In this document: positions 53,015 to 61,247 of the stretch, piece by piece
How the letters are laid out: every line of letters begins with the position of its first letter
How positions within the stretch are numbered: the stretch's first letter is position 1
Source: Thalassobaculum_A sp040219615
Lineage (GTDB): Bacteria > Pseudomonadota > Alphaproteobacteria > Thalassobaculales > Thalassobaculaceae
Assembly (NCBI RefSeq): GCF_040219615.1
Contig: NZ_JAVJSE010000010.1
Location: 62,001 to 126,000 of the forward strand
Direction of reading: 5' to 3'
Length of the DNA: 64,000 nt
Program-made: the position numbers and the translations under genes
Notes under the pieces: generated by a model
The model's input: only the letters and a program-made list of their open reading frames with translations
Told to the model about the DNA's origin: nothing
The model's database searches: none

Positions 53015-53033
53015 TGATCGTCAAGGACGATCA
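53015..53033. promoter_or_regulatory. Inverted repeat in the RTX 2 leader
   Basis: TGATCGTC and GACGATCA form perfect 8-base arms around AAG, about 50 bases upstream of the RTX 2 start codon. On the transcript it would be a short hairpin in the 5' leader, or on DNA an operator. A role in mRNA stability or regulation is possible but not shown. Confidence 0.5.
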
Positions 53034-53101
53034 CCACCCTCCCCTGTCAGACCGCGTTCTCACGCAACAGCGCCAGCAGCTACCAGGGAGGACGACACGG
53101 T

Positions 53102-53129
53102 TTTACAGCAGGTCATCCGGCAGGCGCAA
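53102..53129 (-). promoter_or_regulatory. Candidate promoter of RTX protein 2
   Basis: On the minus strand TTGCGC (53129-53124) and TGTAAA (53107-53102) are 16 bases apart. The boxes match the sigma-70 consensus only at three and four of six positions. If real, the transcript would have a leader of about 130 bases containing the inverted repeat at 53015-53033. Confidence 0.25.
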
Positions 53130-53242
53130 GCGGCGTAAGAGGAAAAGATCGTAGACAGTGGACGTTAGTGGCAACCGGTGAATGCCCTGTGACACTTTTG
53201 CCACAGGACGCCAAAGGTGCTCAGGAACGGTCCATCCGGCGG

Positions 53243-54427
53243 TCATCGCGCGCAGAGTAGATCGAGACAGGCCCGGGTGACAATCGTCAGTGCTTCCGGC
53301 GGCCGGGCCGCCAGTTCGTCTGCCCTTTCCCGGGCTCGCGATCGGATCCGTTCGTTGCCCTGGGCCATTTCCAGGGCGCGCCCGACATCCTCCACCCGGA
53401 ACTGCCCGCCGGACCGGAGCGCGACGGCGACGCCCATGCGGCCGAGGCTGGTCGCATTCGAAGCCTGTTCGAAATGGCGCGGCAGCAGCAGCTGCGGCCG
53501 GCCGAAACCGAGGGCCTGCTCCGAAGTTCCAACGCCGCCATGGTGGATGATCACCGCCGACCGCTCGGCCATCGAGCGAAGGTCCTGCGGCGCATCCCAG
53601 ACCTGCAGCCCCTTCCGTCGCCAGTCGTTGCGCTGGGCCACGGACGAGTCGCGCAGGAACACCGAGCCGGTCCGGCCACTCGCCAGCAGCCCATCCAGCA
53701 GCCGACCGGTGAACCGGTACGCCGCGGACAGGTAGGCGAAATAGGAATCGCCCGGAATCGAGTCGACAGGCCGCGGCGGCGGGTCGATCGGCCCGACGGC
53801 GGCAACCGTGCGCATCGGCCGCCAGGGGTCCAGTTCCGGCAGGGTGACGACGAACCGGGCGTTGCCCTCGAACAGTTCCGGCAGACGCTGCGGTGCCGGT
53901 CGCCCGCGGGCCGCCTGGACCTGCCGGACGACGCCGCGCATCCGGCCGTCTTCGTATGCCGGACGGGCCTGCCGGAACGGCAGGAACTCCTCGGTCTCGT
54001 GCGGCGGCAGCGTGAAGCCGTCGCCGATCGGGATCCACGGCACCGTCCCGCCGTAGAGCGCCAGATTGGCGGTCGGCGAATAGTCGGTGATGACCAGATC
54101 GGGAGCCGTCGTCTCGATCAGCATGTGCCAGGCACCGACGATCGGCGCCAGGCGCTCGGCCGCGCCGAACCCGATCGCCCCCATGATGTCGCCGACCGTG
54201 ACCGGTTGGGTGCCGTCCGGGCCCCGTATCGGCTCCACCCGGGCGAGCGGCGCCTGCAGGACATCGAAGCCGGCGGACTGCACCACACGTCCGGCGAGCT
54301 CGAGATTGCGAACGGCGAATCGGCACTTCACCCCGGCGTCGCGCAGACGCTCGGCGATCCGCAGCAGCCGCGTCACATGGCCCAGTCCGTCTCCCAGCTC
54401 CCAGGCCAGAAGGACAGTGCCGGTCAC
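53243..54427 (-). CDS. Glycosyltransferase family 1 (UGT/MGT-like)
   Basis: This 394-residue GT-B enzyme opens with VLLAWELGDGLGHVTRLLRI, a GHxxR-type N-terminus of macroside-like transferases. It ends with the nucleotide-binding region SAVIIHHGGVGTSEQALGFG and QLLLPRHFEQASNATSLGRM. The HHGGVGT motif is typical of UGT-type enzymes that glycosylate lipids or small molecules. It starts at a GTG overlapping the stop of TPR-glycosyltransferase 5 and is the last gene of the six-gene operon. Downstream, in the same direction, comes the RTX 2 leader. Acceptor unknown. Confidence 0.85.
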   Translation of the reverse strand: MTGTVLLAWELGDGLGHVTRLLRIAERLRDAGVKCRFAVRNLELAGRVVQSAGFDVLQAPLARVEPIRGPDGTQPVTVGDIMGAIGFGAAERLAPIVGAWHMLIETTAPDLVITDYSPTANLALYGGTVPWIPIGDGFTLPPHETEEFLPFRQARPAYEDGRMRGVVRQVQAARGRPAPQRLPELFEGNARFVVTLPELDPWRPMRTVAAVGPIDPPPRPVDSIPGDSYFAYLSAAYRFTGRLLDGLLASGRTGSVFLRDSSVAQRNDWRRKGLQVWDAPQDLRSMAERSAVIIHHGGVGTSEQALGFGRPQLLLPRHFEQASNATSLGRMGVAVALRSGGQFRVEDVGRALEMAQGNERIRSRARERADELAARPPEALTIVTRACLDLLCAR

Positions 54428-56193
54428 CGCAGCGTCCCGCCCCGGCGACGGGCCTCGATCTCGGCCTGCAAGGCGGCCCGCACCCGGGCGAAGACCCCGT
54501 CCCAGTCGTCGAGCACGGACTGCCGGAACAGCCGGGCGCTCGGATACCACGGGCTGTCGTCGCGCCCGATCAGCCAGCGCCAGTCGGCGTTGCGCGACAG
54601 GACGACCCAGAACGGCCGCCCCAATGCCCCGGCGAGATGGGCGACCGAGGTGCAGGTCGTGATCACCAGGTCGAGCTTGCCCATCGCGACCGCCGTGTCG
54701 CGGAAGCTGATCAGCCGCTCGTTCAGCCGGACCACCGATTCCGGGGCATTCGCCAGTTCCGGCTCGCGGTCGCCCTTCTGCATGCTGAAGAACTTGACGC
54801 CGTCGAGGTCGAACAGCGGCATCCACGACTCCAGGCGGGTCGAGCGGGTGCGATCGTTCGGGAACTTCGGATTGCCCCCGAACACGAAGCCGACGTTCAG
54901 GCAGGCCGGATCCAGCTCCGGGATCGGCAGGTCCGGCCCCGCCGGCACCGGCAGGTAGGGCACCGCGTTCGGCAGCTGCTCGATGGTGTCGACGCCCAGG
55001 GCCCGGGCGGCCGACAGCAACGGCATATGCAGGTCGGCCGGCGGTGGCGGGGCGAACCGCTCGATCATCTCGTCGATGCCCGGAAACCCCTGCAGCAGCG
55101 ACATCAGGGGTTCGTGGCACTCCAGCACGATGCGGCCGGTCCGGCCCTTGCGCTCGACGATCATCGGCAGGAACCGCAGGAACTGCAGCACGTCGCCGAT
55201 GCCCTGCTCGGTATGCAGCAGCAGCGTGCGGCCGTCGAACGGCTCGCCGTTCCACAACGGCTGCGGGAAGTCCCGCCGCTTGGACGGGAAACTGTCGTAT
55301 TTCCAGCGCCACTCGTACTCGTCGAAACCCTCCTTGAGCCGGCCGTCGGCAAGCAGGGCCAGCGAGAGGTTCCAGTGCAGTTCCGCATTGGTGGGACGGA
55401 TCACCAGAGCCCGCCGATAGTGCTGGATCGCGATGTCGATCCGGTTTTCGGCACGGTAGAGGTTGGCGTAGTTGTAGTTGACGCCGCTGTCCGACGGCAT
55501 CAGGCACATCGCCCGCCGGTACTGGCGCCTGGCGTCATCGTAGCGACCCATCTTCCGCAGCAGGGCGCCGACATTCGACAGGACCGGCGCCTTCAGCCCC
55601 TGCATTTCCAGGGTTTGCTGGTACCAGTGCAGGGACTCGTCGAAGCGCTCAGCCGACTGCAGCAGGTTGGCGAGGTTCAGGGCGGCGTCGCCGAACCCGG
55701 TTTGGGTCTCCAGGGCCTGCCGGTAGACGCGTTCCGCCCGGTCCCTGTCGCCGCTCGCTTCGAGCGCCTGCGCCAGCGCGATCCGGAACGTCCGCCGGAA
55801 CGGATTGAGGTTGACGGCGGCATCGTAGGCGGCGACCGCTTCGCCCAACTTGCCCTGCCGCTGCAGTGCCCCGCCGAGCACGCCGAACAGCGCGTCGCTG
55901 CAGGGCGCCCGGCGGAGGCCCCGCCGGGCCAGTTTCTCGGCCTCCTCGCTGCGCCCGAAGATCAGGGAGCATCGCGCCGCCACCGTCAGCAGCTCGGAAT
56001 CGGCATTCGAGCCGGCCTTCGCCATCGCCTTCTGCACATCCGCCACGGCACCGCGCTGGTCGCCGGAATCCAGGCGGATCGCCGCCCGGTGCCGCAGCAA
56101 TGTCGGGTCGTTCGGCCTGCCCGACAGTGCCTGCTCGACCTGTTCGAGCGTCGGGCGGGCGCCCAGATGAACTTGTGCTGCCTGCTGGTTCAC
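54424..56193 (-). CDS. TPR-glycosyltransferase 5
   Basis: This 589-residue copy has about eight TPR units (residues 10-290; for example AALNLANLLQSAERFDESLHWY and VNYNYANLYRAENRIDIAIQHY). The GT-B-like domain contains LLLHTEQGIGDVLQFLRFLP, VGFVFGGNPKFPND and the full signature CTSVAHLAGALGRPFWVVLS, DWRWLIGRDD and WYPSARLFRQ. It is closest in layout to TPR-glycosyltransferase 2. GTG at 56193 lies in the stop of the GT4 gene (GTGA); a longer frame upstream is antisense-like. It is translated together with the GT4 and GT1 genes. Confidence 0.8.
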   Translation of the reverse strand: MNQQAAQVHLGARPTLEQVEQALSGRPNDPTLLRHRAAIRLDSGDQRGAVADVQKAMAKAGSNADSELLTVAARCSLIFGRSEEAEKLARRGLRRAPCSDALFGVLGGALQRQGKLGEAVAAYDAAVNLNPFRRTFRIALAQALEASGDRDRAERVYRQALETQTGFGDAALNLANLLQSAERFDESLHWYQQTLEMQGLKAPVLSNVGALLRKMGRYDDARRQYRRAMCLMPSDSGVNYNYANLYRAENRIDIAIQHYRRALVIRPTNAELHWNLSLALLADGRLKEGFDEYEWRWKYDSFPSKRRDFPQPLWNGEPFDGRTLLLHTEQGIGDVLQFLRFLPMIVERKGRTGRIVLECHEPLMSLLQGFPGIDEMIERFAPPPPADLHMPLLSAARALGVDTIEQLPNAVPYLPVPAGPDLPIPELDPACLNVGFVFGGNPKFPNDRTRSTRLESWMPLFDLDGVKFFSMQKGDREPELANAPESVVRLNERLISFRDTAVAMGKLDLVITTCTSVAHLAGALGRPFWVVLSRNADWRWLIGRDDSPWYPSARLFRQSVLDDWDGVFARVRAALQAEIEARRRGGTLR

Positions 56194-57893
56194 GAACCGG
56201 CCCCGCGTTCCATCTCGAGTTTCAACACACCGTACTTCAACAGCCAGCCCAGGGTGCGCAACGTGCGCAGGCGCTGATCCGGAGCCGTCCGCTCGAGGCA
56301 GGCGCCCAGGGTGTCGGCGTCGCCGCGAACGAACTCCACCAGCGCCAGCATGCCCTGCTCGTCCAGGAGTGCGCCGCTGGCGTAGGTGTTGCACTTCAGG
56401 GCCAGCAGGTCGGCCACCGTGGTGCCGGCCGGATCGACACTCAGCCGGGTACCGATCGTCCCCTGCATGGTGGCGTGCCCCGCGAACACGTCGAACGGAT
56501 CGCTGAGCCTGGAGTTCCGGACCGACGACGGCGGCGCGATCTCGGCGGCGGCGCGGCGGCGTGCCGCCAGTTCCGCCCAGAGCTCCTGGTACATTCCGAT
56601 CAGCCGCGACCAGTCGTATTGCTCGCGCGCCCGCCGGCGGCCGGCCTCGCCCATCCGGCGCCGGCCCTCGGGATCGGTGGCGAGGACCTCCACGGCGGCG
56701 GCGAAGGCCGCGACGTCGACCGCCGTCGATTGACTCGCGTAGCCGATGTAGAGGTCGTAGGTCAGCGACCCGCTGGCATAGCTGTCGGCCAGCTTGCCGC
56801 CGGCCCCGGCCGGCGGCAGCCAGGTCGGAACCCGGATGCCGGTCTCGCCGTCGATCACGGTGTCGCGGTAGCCGTCCCAGTCGCTGACCAGGCACGGGAG
56901 TCCGGCGGCCATCGCTTCGACCGGCGTGATCCCGAAGCTCTCCTGGATATTGTCGGACAGCGACACGAAGATATCGGCGGCCGCCCAGCTGCCGTCGGCG
57001 AGCTCCGGGTCGGAACCGTCGAGGAAATGAACCGCCACGTCCTTGCAGTAGCGCGCCGCACCATCGCGATAGCCGGCTTCGGCGGTCGTGTTGGGGAAAT
57101 GACCGGTCTGCACGAGATGCAGGCGGACGCCCCGCTCGGCGAGCCGCTCGGCGGCGCGCTGCAGACCGAGATACATCGGGACCGGGTGCGCCTTGGCGTG
57201 GAACACGAGCCGCCCGAAGAACAGCAGGACGACGTCGTTGTCGGCCGCGCCGATACGGTTCCGCAGCGCCGCGCGGGCCGCGCCGTCGCGGCCCAGCCTT
57301 TCGAACCGGGCGACGTCCACGCCGAGCGGAATGACCGGGGTCTGGATCGGGTTGGCAGGGCGGGCACCGATACGTCGCTCCAGGTAGTCGGCATGGTGCT
57401 CGATCTGCCGCAGCCCGGCGTCCCGGACCGACTTCGACGTGAAGATGATGGCGTCCCAGGCCTGAACCGGCGCCGTCAGCACGTCGCACAGCAGACCCAT
57501 GGCACCCTGGCTGGAGATCGTATGGGTGATGCCGCACAGGCTGTAGGCACGCTGGTCGAGCTGGCGCCGGCTCTCGGCGAACCGTGCGATCTGCGGGTCG
57601 GGCAGGAAGACGGCGCCGACGGACGCCAGACCCTCGAGCGCATTGGTCGGCAGCGTGGCGACCGGCCGGGCCGACCGCGCGGGATCGTTCGAGGCGATTT
57701 CGGCGACCCGGCGGCGGAATACCCCGGCGGCCTCGGCGCCGTAGGTGACGCCGACATAGCGGTCGACCTCGGCATGCCTCACGAAGCCCTCCAGGAACGT
57801 CGCACCCGCGACGTTCCGGCCCATCACCTTCTTGACCTGTGTGTCGTAGGCGGTCGGCTCGAACAGGATCGCCGCATTGCTACCGGGAATCAC
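56190..57893 (-). CDS. Glycosyltransferase family 4 with C-terminal extension
   Basis: This 567-residue GT-B protein has a GT4 core at about residues 1-450. Key parts are LLFFGRLVFHAKAHPVPMYLG, HFLDGSDPELADGSWAAADIF, then SLSDNIQESFGITPVEAMAAGLP with the donor-binding Glu (ESFGITPVE), and WDGYRDTVIDGETG. A further 110 residues after the core (from about 455) have no known fold that I can see. GT4 enzymes use nucleotide sugars with retention. It overlaps the genes on both sides by four bases, placing it in the middle of the six-gene operon. Confidence 0.82.
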   Translation of the reverse strand: MIPGSNAAILFEPTAYDTQVKKVMGRNVAGATFLEGFVRHAEVDRYVGVTYGAEAAGVFRRRVAEIASNDPARSARPVATLPTNALEGLASVGAVFLPDPQIARFAESRRQLDQRAYSLCGITHTISSQGAMGLLCDVLTAPVQAWDAIIFTSKSVRDAGLRQIEHHADYLERRIGARPANPIQTPVIPLGVDVARFERLGRDGAARAALRNRIGAADNDVVLLFFGRLVFHAKAHPVPMYLGLQRAAERLAERGVRLHLVQTGHFPNTTAEAGYRDGAARYCKDVAVHFLDGSDPELADGSWAAADIFVSLSDNIQESFGITPVEAMAAGLPCLVSDWDGYRDTVIDGETGIRVPTWLPPAGAGGKLADSYASGSLTYDLYIGYASQSTAVDVAAFAAAVEVLATDPEGRRRMGEAGRRRAREQYDWSRLIGMYQELWAELAARRRAAAEIAPPSSVRNSRLSDPFDVFAGHATMQGTIGTRLSVDPAGTTVADLLALKCNTYASGALLDEQGMLALVEFVRGDADTLGACLERTAPDQRLRTLRTLGWLLKYGVLKLEMERGAGS

Positions 57894-58912
57894 GTTTCCT
57901 CACCGTCCTTGGCCTGCGGCGGCAACGCGGCAACCGCCTTGTCGAACTCCTCGACGATCGTATCCAGCCGGTCCGGGCGCCAGACGAAGCGGCGCAGCGG
58001 CGTCGCATGCGGAAAGCTCTGGCCCTCGGCGACGCCCAGCAGTTCCGCCATCCTTCCGATCCGTCCGAGGCCGACGACCGCCGGCAACTTTTCCACCGGC
58101 AGGAAGCACAGCATCGTCGACCCGGCCATGAAGTAGCTCAGGAACGCGGGACCGCCGTTATCCGCGATGTTGAGGGTGGCGAGCCGGAACATAGCCAGCC
58201 GCAGGTCGAGGTCAACCGCACCGATCGAGAACACCGGCAGGTCCCCGAAGATCGACATTTCATAGCCGCCGGTGACCACGTCGGTGTCCGGCACGACGAT
58301 CGGGTCGAAGCCACGCTCGCGCATCACCCGCGCCGCCGCCAGCCACTCGTCGAGGCGGGAGTTGCGGTCGGGCTCGGCCCGCGACGTGCGCAGGGTGAGG
58401 CTGACCGGCCGCCCGCCCGGCGCGCGTTGGGACAGCCAGCCGCCGACCCGCTCCAGCGCCGACGCCGTCGGCTCGAACACCGCCATCTCCTCGGCCGTCG
58501 GGGCGAGCTGGAAGACCTGGCTGAGCATGATCAGCTGGTTCGGCTTCTCGAGCGTGTAGTCCGGCGGGATGATCTGCATCGGGTGGATGGCGCGCAGGAG
58601 CTGCGCCAGCTCCTTGCGTTCCTTCATGATGCTGACCCCGAGGCAGTTCCGGGCGATGCCGGCGTGCGGCATCAGCACATGCCACAGCCGCCAGACCTTC
58701 TCGTCGTAGGGCAGCGTGAGGTCCTTGGGGGTCAGGTTCCGGAACTCGCGGCCCTCGCCCATCACGAAGATCACGTGGTAGCCGGAGAACCCCGCGCGCT
58801 GCGACCAGATGTGCGCGAACGCGAAGAAGTTCATGACGTCGAACGTCACCGGCGCCTTGCTGAGGTCGTAGATCGCGTAGAGGCACGGTCGATGCGGCGC
58901 TTCGGTCGTCAT
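57890..58912 (-). CDS. Conserved hypothetical protein of a glycan operon
   Basis: This 340-residue protein has no family that I recognise. The N-terminal half (LYAIYDLSKAPVTFDVMNFF, GYHVIFVMGEGREFRNL) and the C-terminal half (VVPDTDVVTGGYEMSIFGDL, ATLNIADNGGPAFLSYFMAG) alternate strand and helix like a GT-B enzyme. The NGGP segment sits where such enzymes bind the donor. It has no signal peptide or membrane segment. GGGAG lies five bases before the ATG, and it overlaps the GT4 gene by four bases. A glycosyltransferase role is a guess from fold and context. Confidence 0.55.
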   Translation of the reverse strand: MTTEAPHRPCLYAIYDLSKAPVTFDVMNFFAFAHIWSQRAGFSGYHVIFVMGEGREFRNLTPKDLTLPYDEKVWRLWHVLMPHAGIARNCLGVSIMKERKELAQLLRAIHPMQIIPPDYTLEKPNQLIMLSQVFQLAPTAEEMAVFEPTASALERVGGWLSQRAPGGRPVSLTLRTSRAEPDRNSRLDEWLAAARVMRERGFDPIVVPDTDVVTGGYEMSIFGDLPVFSIGAVDLDLRLAMFRLATLNIADNGGPAFLSYFMAGSTMLCFLPVEKLPAVVGLGRIGRMAELLGVAEGQSFPHATPLRRFVWRPDRLDTIVEEFDKAVAALPPQAKDGEET

Positions 58913-58946
58913 CCTCGCTCCCTGTCCCCGATCGTCGTCCCGATCG

Positions 58947-59939
58947 TCAGGCCGGATTCAGCCAGTCGCTCTCGAAGACCTCGTGCCGGGCCGGCATCTC
59001 GGCATCGAAGAAGCGTTGATAGTCTTGGGCCGCACGCTCGTAAAGCTCGCCGGACTGCGCGCGTAGCCGGCCGGCCGCCAGAATGAACAGCTTGCGCAGG
59101 TAGCGGCGCACCGCCGGCTCGTCGCCGGCCGGCCGCCAGCCGTCCGCCTGCAGCCGCTCCAGGCAGATGATCGCATAGTCCGGCATGCCGTTGCGCAGCG
59201 AGAACGCCGCCAGCTTCAGCAGCGCCGCCGCCGTCTCGTCGCCGCCCCAGGCCCCGATCGAGGCCGGCTTGCGGACGAACACCGCGTCGCAGCCGCACAG
59301 CGCCCCGAAATTGCCGTCGACCGTCAGGTAGCTCAGCGGCTGGCCGCGGCCGTCGTAGTCCAGGCGCATCAGCCGGAAATCCAGCCGGTCGATCAGATGC
59401 GCGAAGATCGCCGAGGCGGTCTGGGTCTCGAAGCTGTCGTCGAACTGCACCTCGACCCGAAGCGCCAGGGTGCGGTCGAGCGTGCGGGCGCCGCCCTCCA
59501 GGACCGCCAACTCGTGGCCCTCGACGTCGATCTTCAGGAAATCGGCCCGCGACCCGGTGGCTGCGAGATAAGCGTCCAGGGTGGTGGCCGGCGCGGTGAT
59601 CGTGCCCTCGACCGTGCCCTCCTCGCGGCGCACGTCGCCGAACCAGAGGCTGTCCGGGTTCGGTCTGGTGGCGCCGACATAGCCGCGGTGGGCGGTGATG
59701 AACAGGTCGATCGTGCTGTCCGGGACCGCCCCGAGCGCTTCCGCGAGCACCGTGACGTCCTTGCGGGCAGCGTATTTCCGGGCGAGCCGGGCGGCCTCGA
59801 CCGGCTCCGGCTCGAACATCCGGTAGTCGAGCGGCGCCTCGAAGCCGCGCCAGGAGGGGTGCAGCCCGTATCGACCGCCGGCGTCGACCACTGCGGTGGT
59901 CCACAGGTCGGGAGCGGCGGGGGTGGTGGTCTCGGTCAT
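58947..59939 (-). CDS. FkbM family methyltransferase 2
   Basis: This 330-residue protein has a SAM-site-like AVVDAGGRYGLHPSW near residue 20, the acidic FEPEPVEAARL, and the family hallmark ADFLKIDVEGHELAVLEGGAR. About 90 C-terminal residues beyond the core are helical. It probably methylates a sugar hydroxyl; it has only weak similarity to the FkbM protein at 37922. GAGGAG lies seven bases before the ATG at 59939. A 49-base gap follows the upstream methyltransferase gene, and 34 bases separate it from the next. Confidence 0.82.
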   Translation of the reverse strand: MTETTTPAAPDLWTTAVVDAGGRYGLHPSWRGFEAPLDYRMFEPEPVEAARLARKYAARKDVTVLAEALGAVPDSTIDLFITAHRGYVGATRPNPDSLWFGDVRREEGTVEGTITAPATTLDAYLAATGSRADFLKIDVEGHELAVLEGGARTLDRTLALRVEVQFDDSFETQTASAIFAHLIDRLDFRLMRLDYDGRGQPLSYLTVDGNFGALCGCDAVFVRKPASIGAWGGDETAAALLKLAAFSLRNGMPDYAIICLERLQADGWRPAGDEPAVRRYLRKLFILAAGRLRAQSGELYERAAQDYQRFFDAEMPARHEVFESDWLNPA

Positions 59940-59988
59940 CGCGGAACTCCTCGAGTCGGCACGGGGCGACTCGCCCAGGGGTGCGGCG

Positions 59989-61149
59989 TCAGCGGACGCG
60001 CTCGATCGTCGGCCGGCGCGGATCGGTCGACCATACCGCCCCGCGGAACCCGTCCTCGGCCAGCTTGCCGGCGATCGCCGGCTGGTGGTGATAGGCGCCG
60101 ATGAACACATGGTCGAGCCCGGCCAGCAGTTCGGCGCTGCGCGGATGGATGGTCGCGGTGCCGCCGCGGCCATAGGTCTGGCGGCCGGCATAGTCCGGAT
60201 TGTCGTCGATGAAGCGGGTCGGCGCCGCCCCGGCCTCGAACAGATTGAAGAACGTCACGCCCTGCGAGGTCGCGCCGTAGACCGCGGTGCGTTCGGGCCG
60301 GCCGTCGAACGCCGCCAGGAAGGATTCGTGCGCCCGCCGGCGCTCGCCCACCCGGTCGGTCCGGCTCGGCGCCGGGTTCCGGTCCGGCAGTTCGGTCCGC
60401 CCCGGCCGCGCCAGGATGCCGACGTCATGGCCCTGAAGGATGTCGTGGGCGGCGGTCACCACCAGGCCGGCGTCCGCCATCAGGCGGCGGCGGGCCGCGT
60501 CGTCGAGATAATGCAGGTGCTGGACATGCACTTCCATGTAGGCGCCGCTCCCGGCGATGAACTCCAGGGTCGGCACCTCGACATAGGCGAAGCCGTCCGG
60601 CGCGACCGCCGCTCCCAGGGCCCGCACGAACGGCCGCACCTCGGCGATGTGCTCGACCACCTGCCGGCAGATCACCCCGTCGAAGGTCTCGTCGATGGTG
60701 CCGGGGCCGAAGAAGTCGTTCACCACGCGGATCCGGCCGGCCTGGTCGCCCAGCAGGGCCGGCAGGTCGTCGTTCGGCTCGACCACCGTGACCGCCGCGC
60801 CGAGGTCGGCCAGCAGCCGGGCCAGGCTGCCGGTGCCGCCGCCGACCTCCAGGATCCGCTTGCCGGTCAGCCGCTCGCGGCCGAGGAAGTCGATCAGCGT
60901 GTCGTAGCGCCGGTGCATGTCGGCCGACACCGGTCGGTTGGTGGCGGTCTGCCGCCGGTAGATCTCGGCGATGGTCTCGTCGGACAGTTCGCGGTTGAAC
61001 ACATGACCGCAGGCCACGCACTGCCGCAGCCGCACCGGCGCGAACCGGTCGGTCAGCCCGGGGTCGGCGACTACCCAGAACATCTGGGCGTCGGTCTCGT
61101 ACACGACCCGAGCCCGCTCGGCTTCGCACAGGGGGCAGACGTCGGACAT
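59989..61149 (-). CDS. Class I methyltransferase with zinc finger and C-terminal domain (NDP-sugar C-methyltransferase-like)
   Basis: This 386-residue protein has the three-part layout of sugar C-methyltransferases. A zinc-binding N-terminus (CPLCEA near residue 5, CVACG near 44) is followed by a class I SAM domain (ILEVGGGTGSLARLLADLGA and CRQVVEHIAEVRPFV). The C-terminal Rossmann-like domain contains TAVYGATSQGVTFFNLFE and DHVFIGAYHHQPAIAGKLAE. Relatives methylate C3 or C5 of NDP-keto-sugars in branched-sugar pathways. It is the first gene of the minus-strand operon and diverges from the epimerase at 61248 over 98 bases. Confidence 0.83.
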   Translation of the reverse strand: MSDVCPLCEAERARVVYETDAQMFWVVADPGLTDRFAPVRLRQCVACGHVFNRELSDETIAEIYRRQTATNRPVSADMHRRYDTLIDFLGRERLTGKRILEVGGGTGSLARLLADLGAAVTVVEPNDDLPALLGDQAGRIRVVNDFFGPGTIDETFDGVICRQVVEHIAEVRPFVRALGAAVAPDGFAYVEVPTLEFIAGSGAYMEVHVQHLHYLDDAARRRLMADAGLVVTAAHDILQGHDVGILARPGRTELPDRNPAPSRTDRVGERRRAHESFLAAFDGRPERTAVYGATSQGVTFFNLFEAGAAPTRFIDDNPDYAGRQTYGRGGTATIHPRSAELLAGLDHVFIGAYHHQPAIAGKLAEDGFRGAVWSTDPRRPTIERVR

Positions 61150-61247
61150 GGGACGGCGCGCTCCTTCCGCCGGTCCAGCTGGCGGCGCCCGTGCTATAGG
61201 GGACGAAGCCGCTTCCGATCAAGGCAATCCCACCGCAGGCGCCGCCG

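Noticed and set aside
56194..57537. N-terminal extension of TPR-glycosyltransferase 5 to 1037 residues
   Set aside because: The added frame overlaps the GT4 gene in another frame and is Arg/Gly-rich. The GTG in the GTGA junction gives a normal TPR start.
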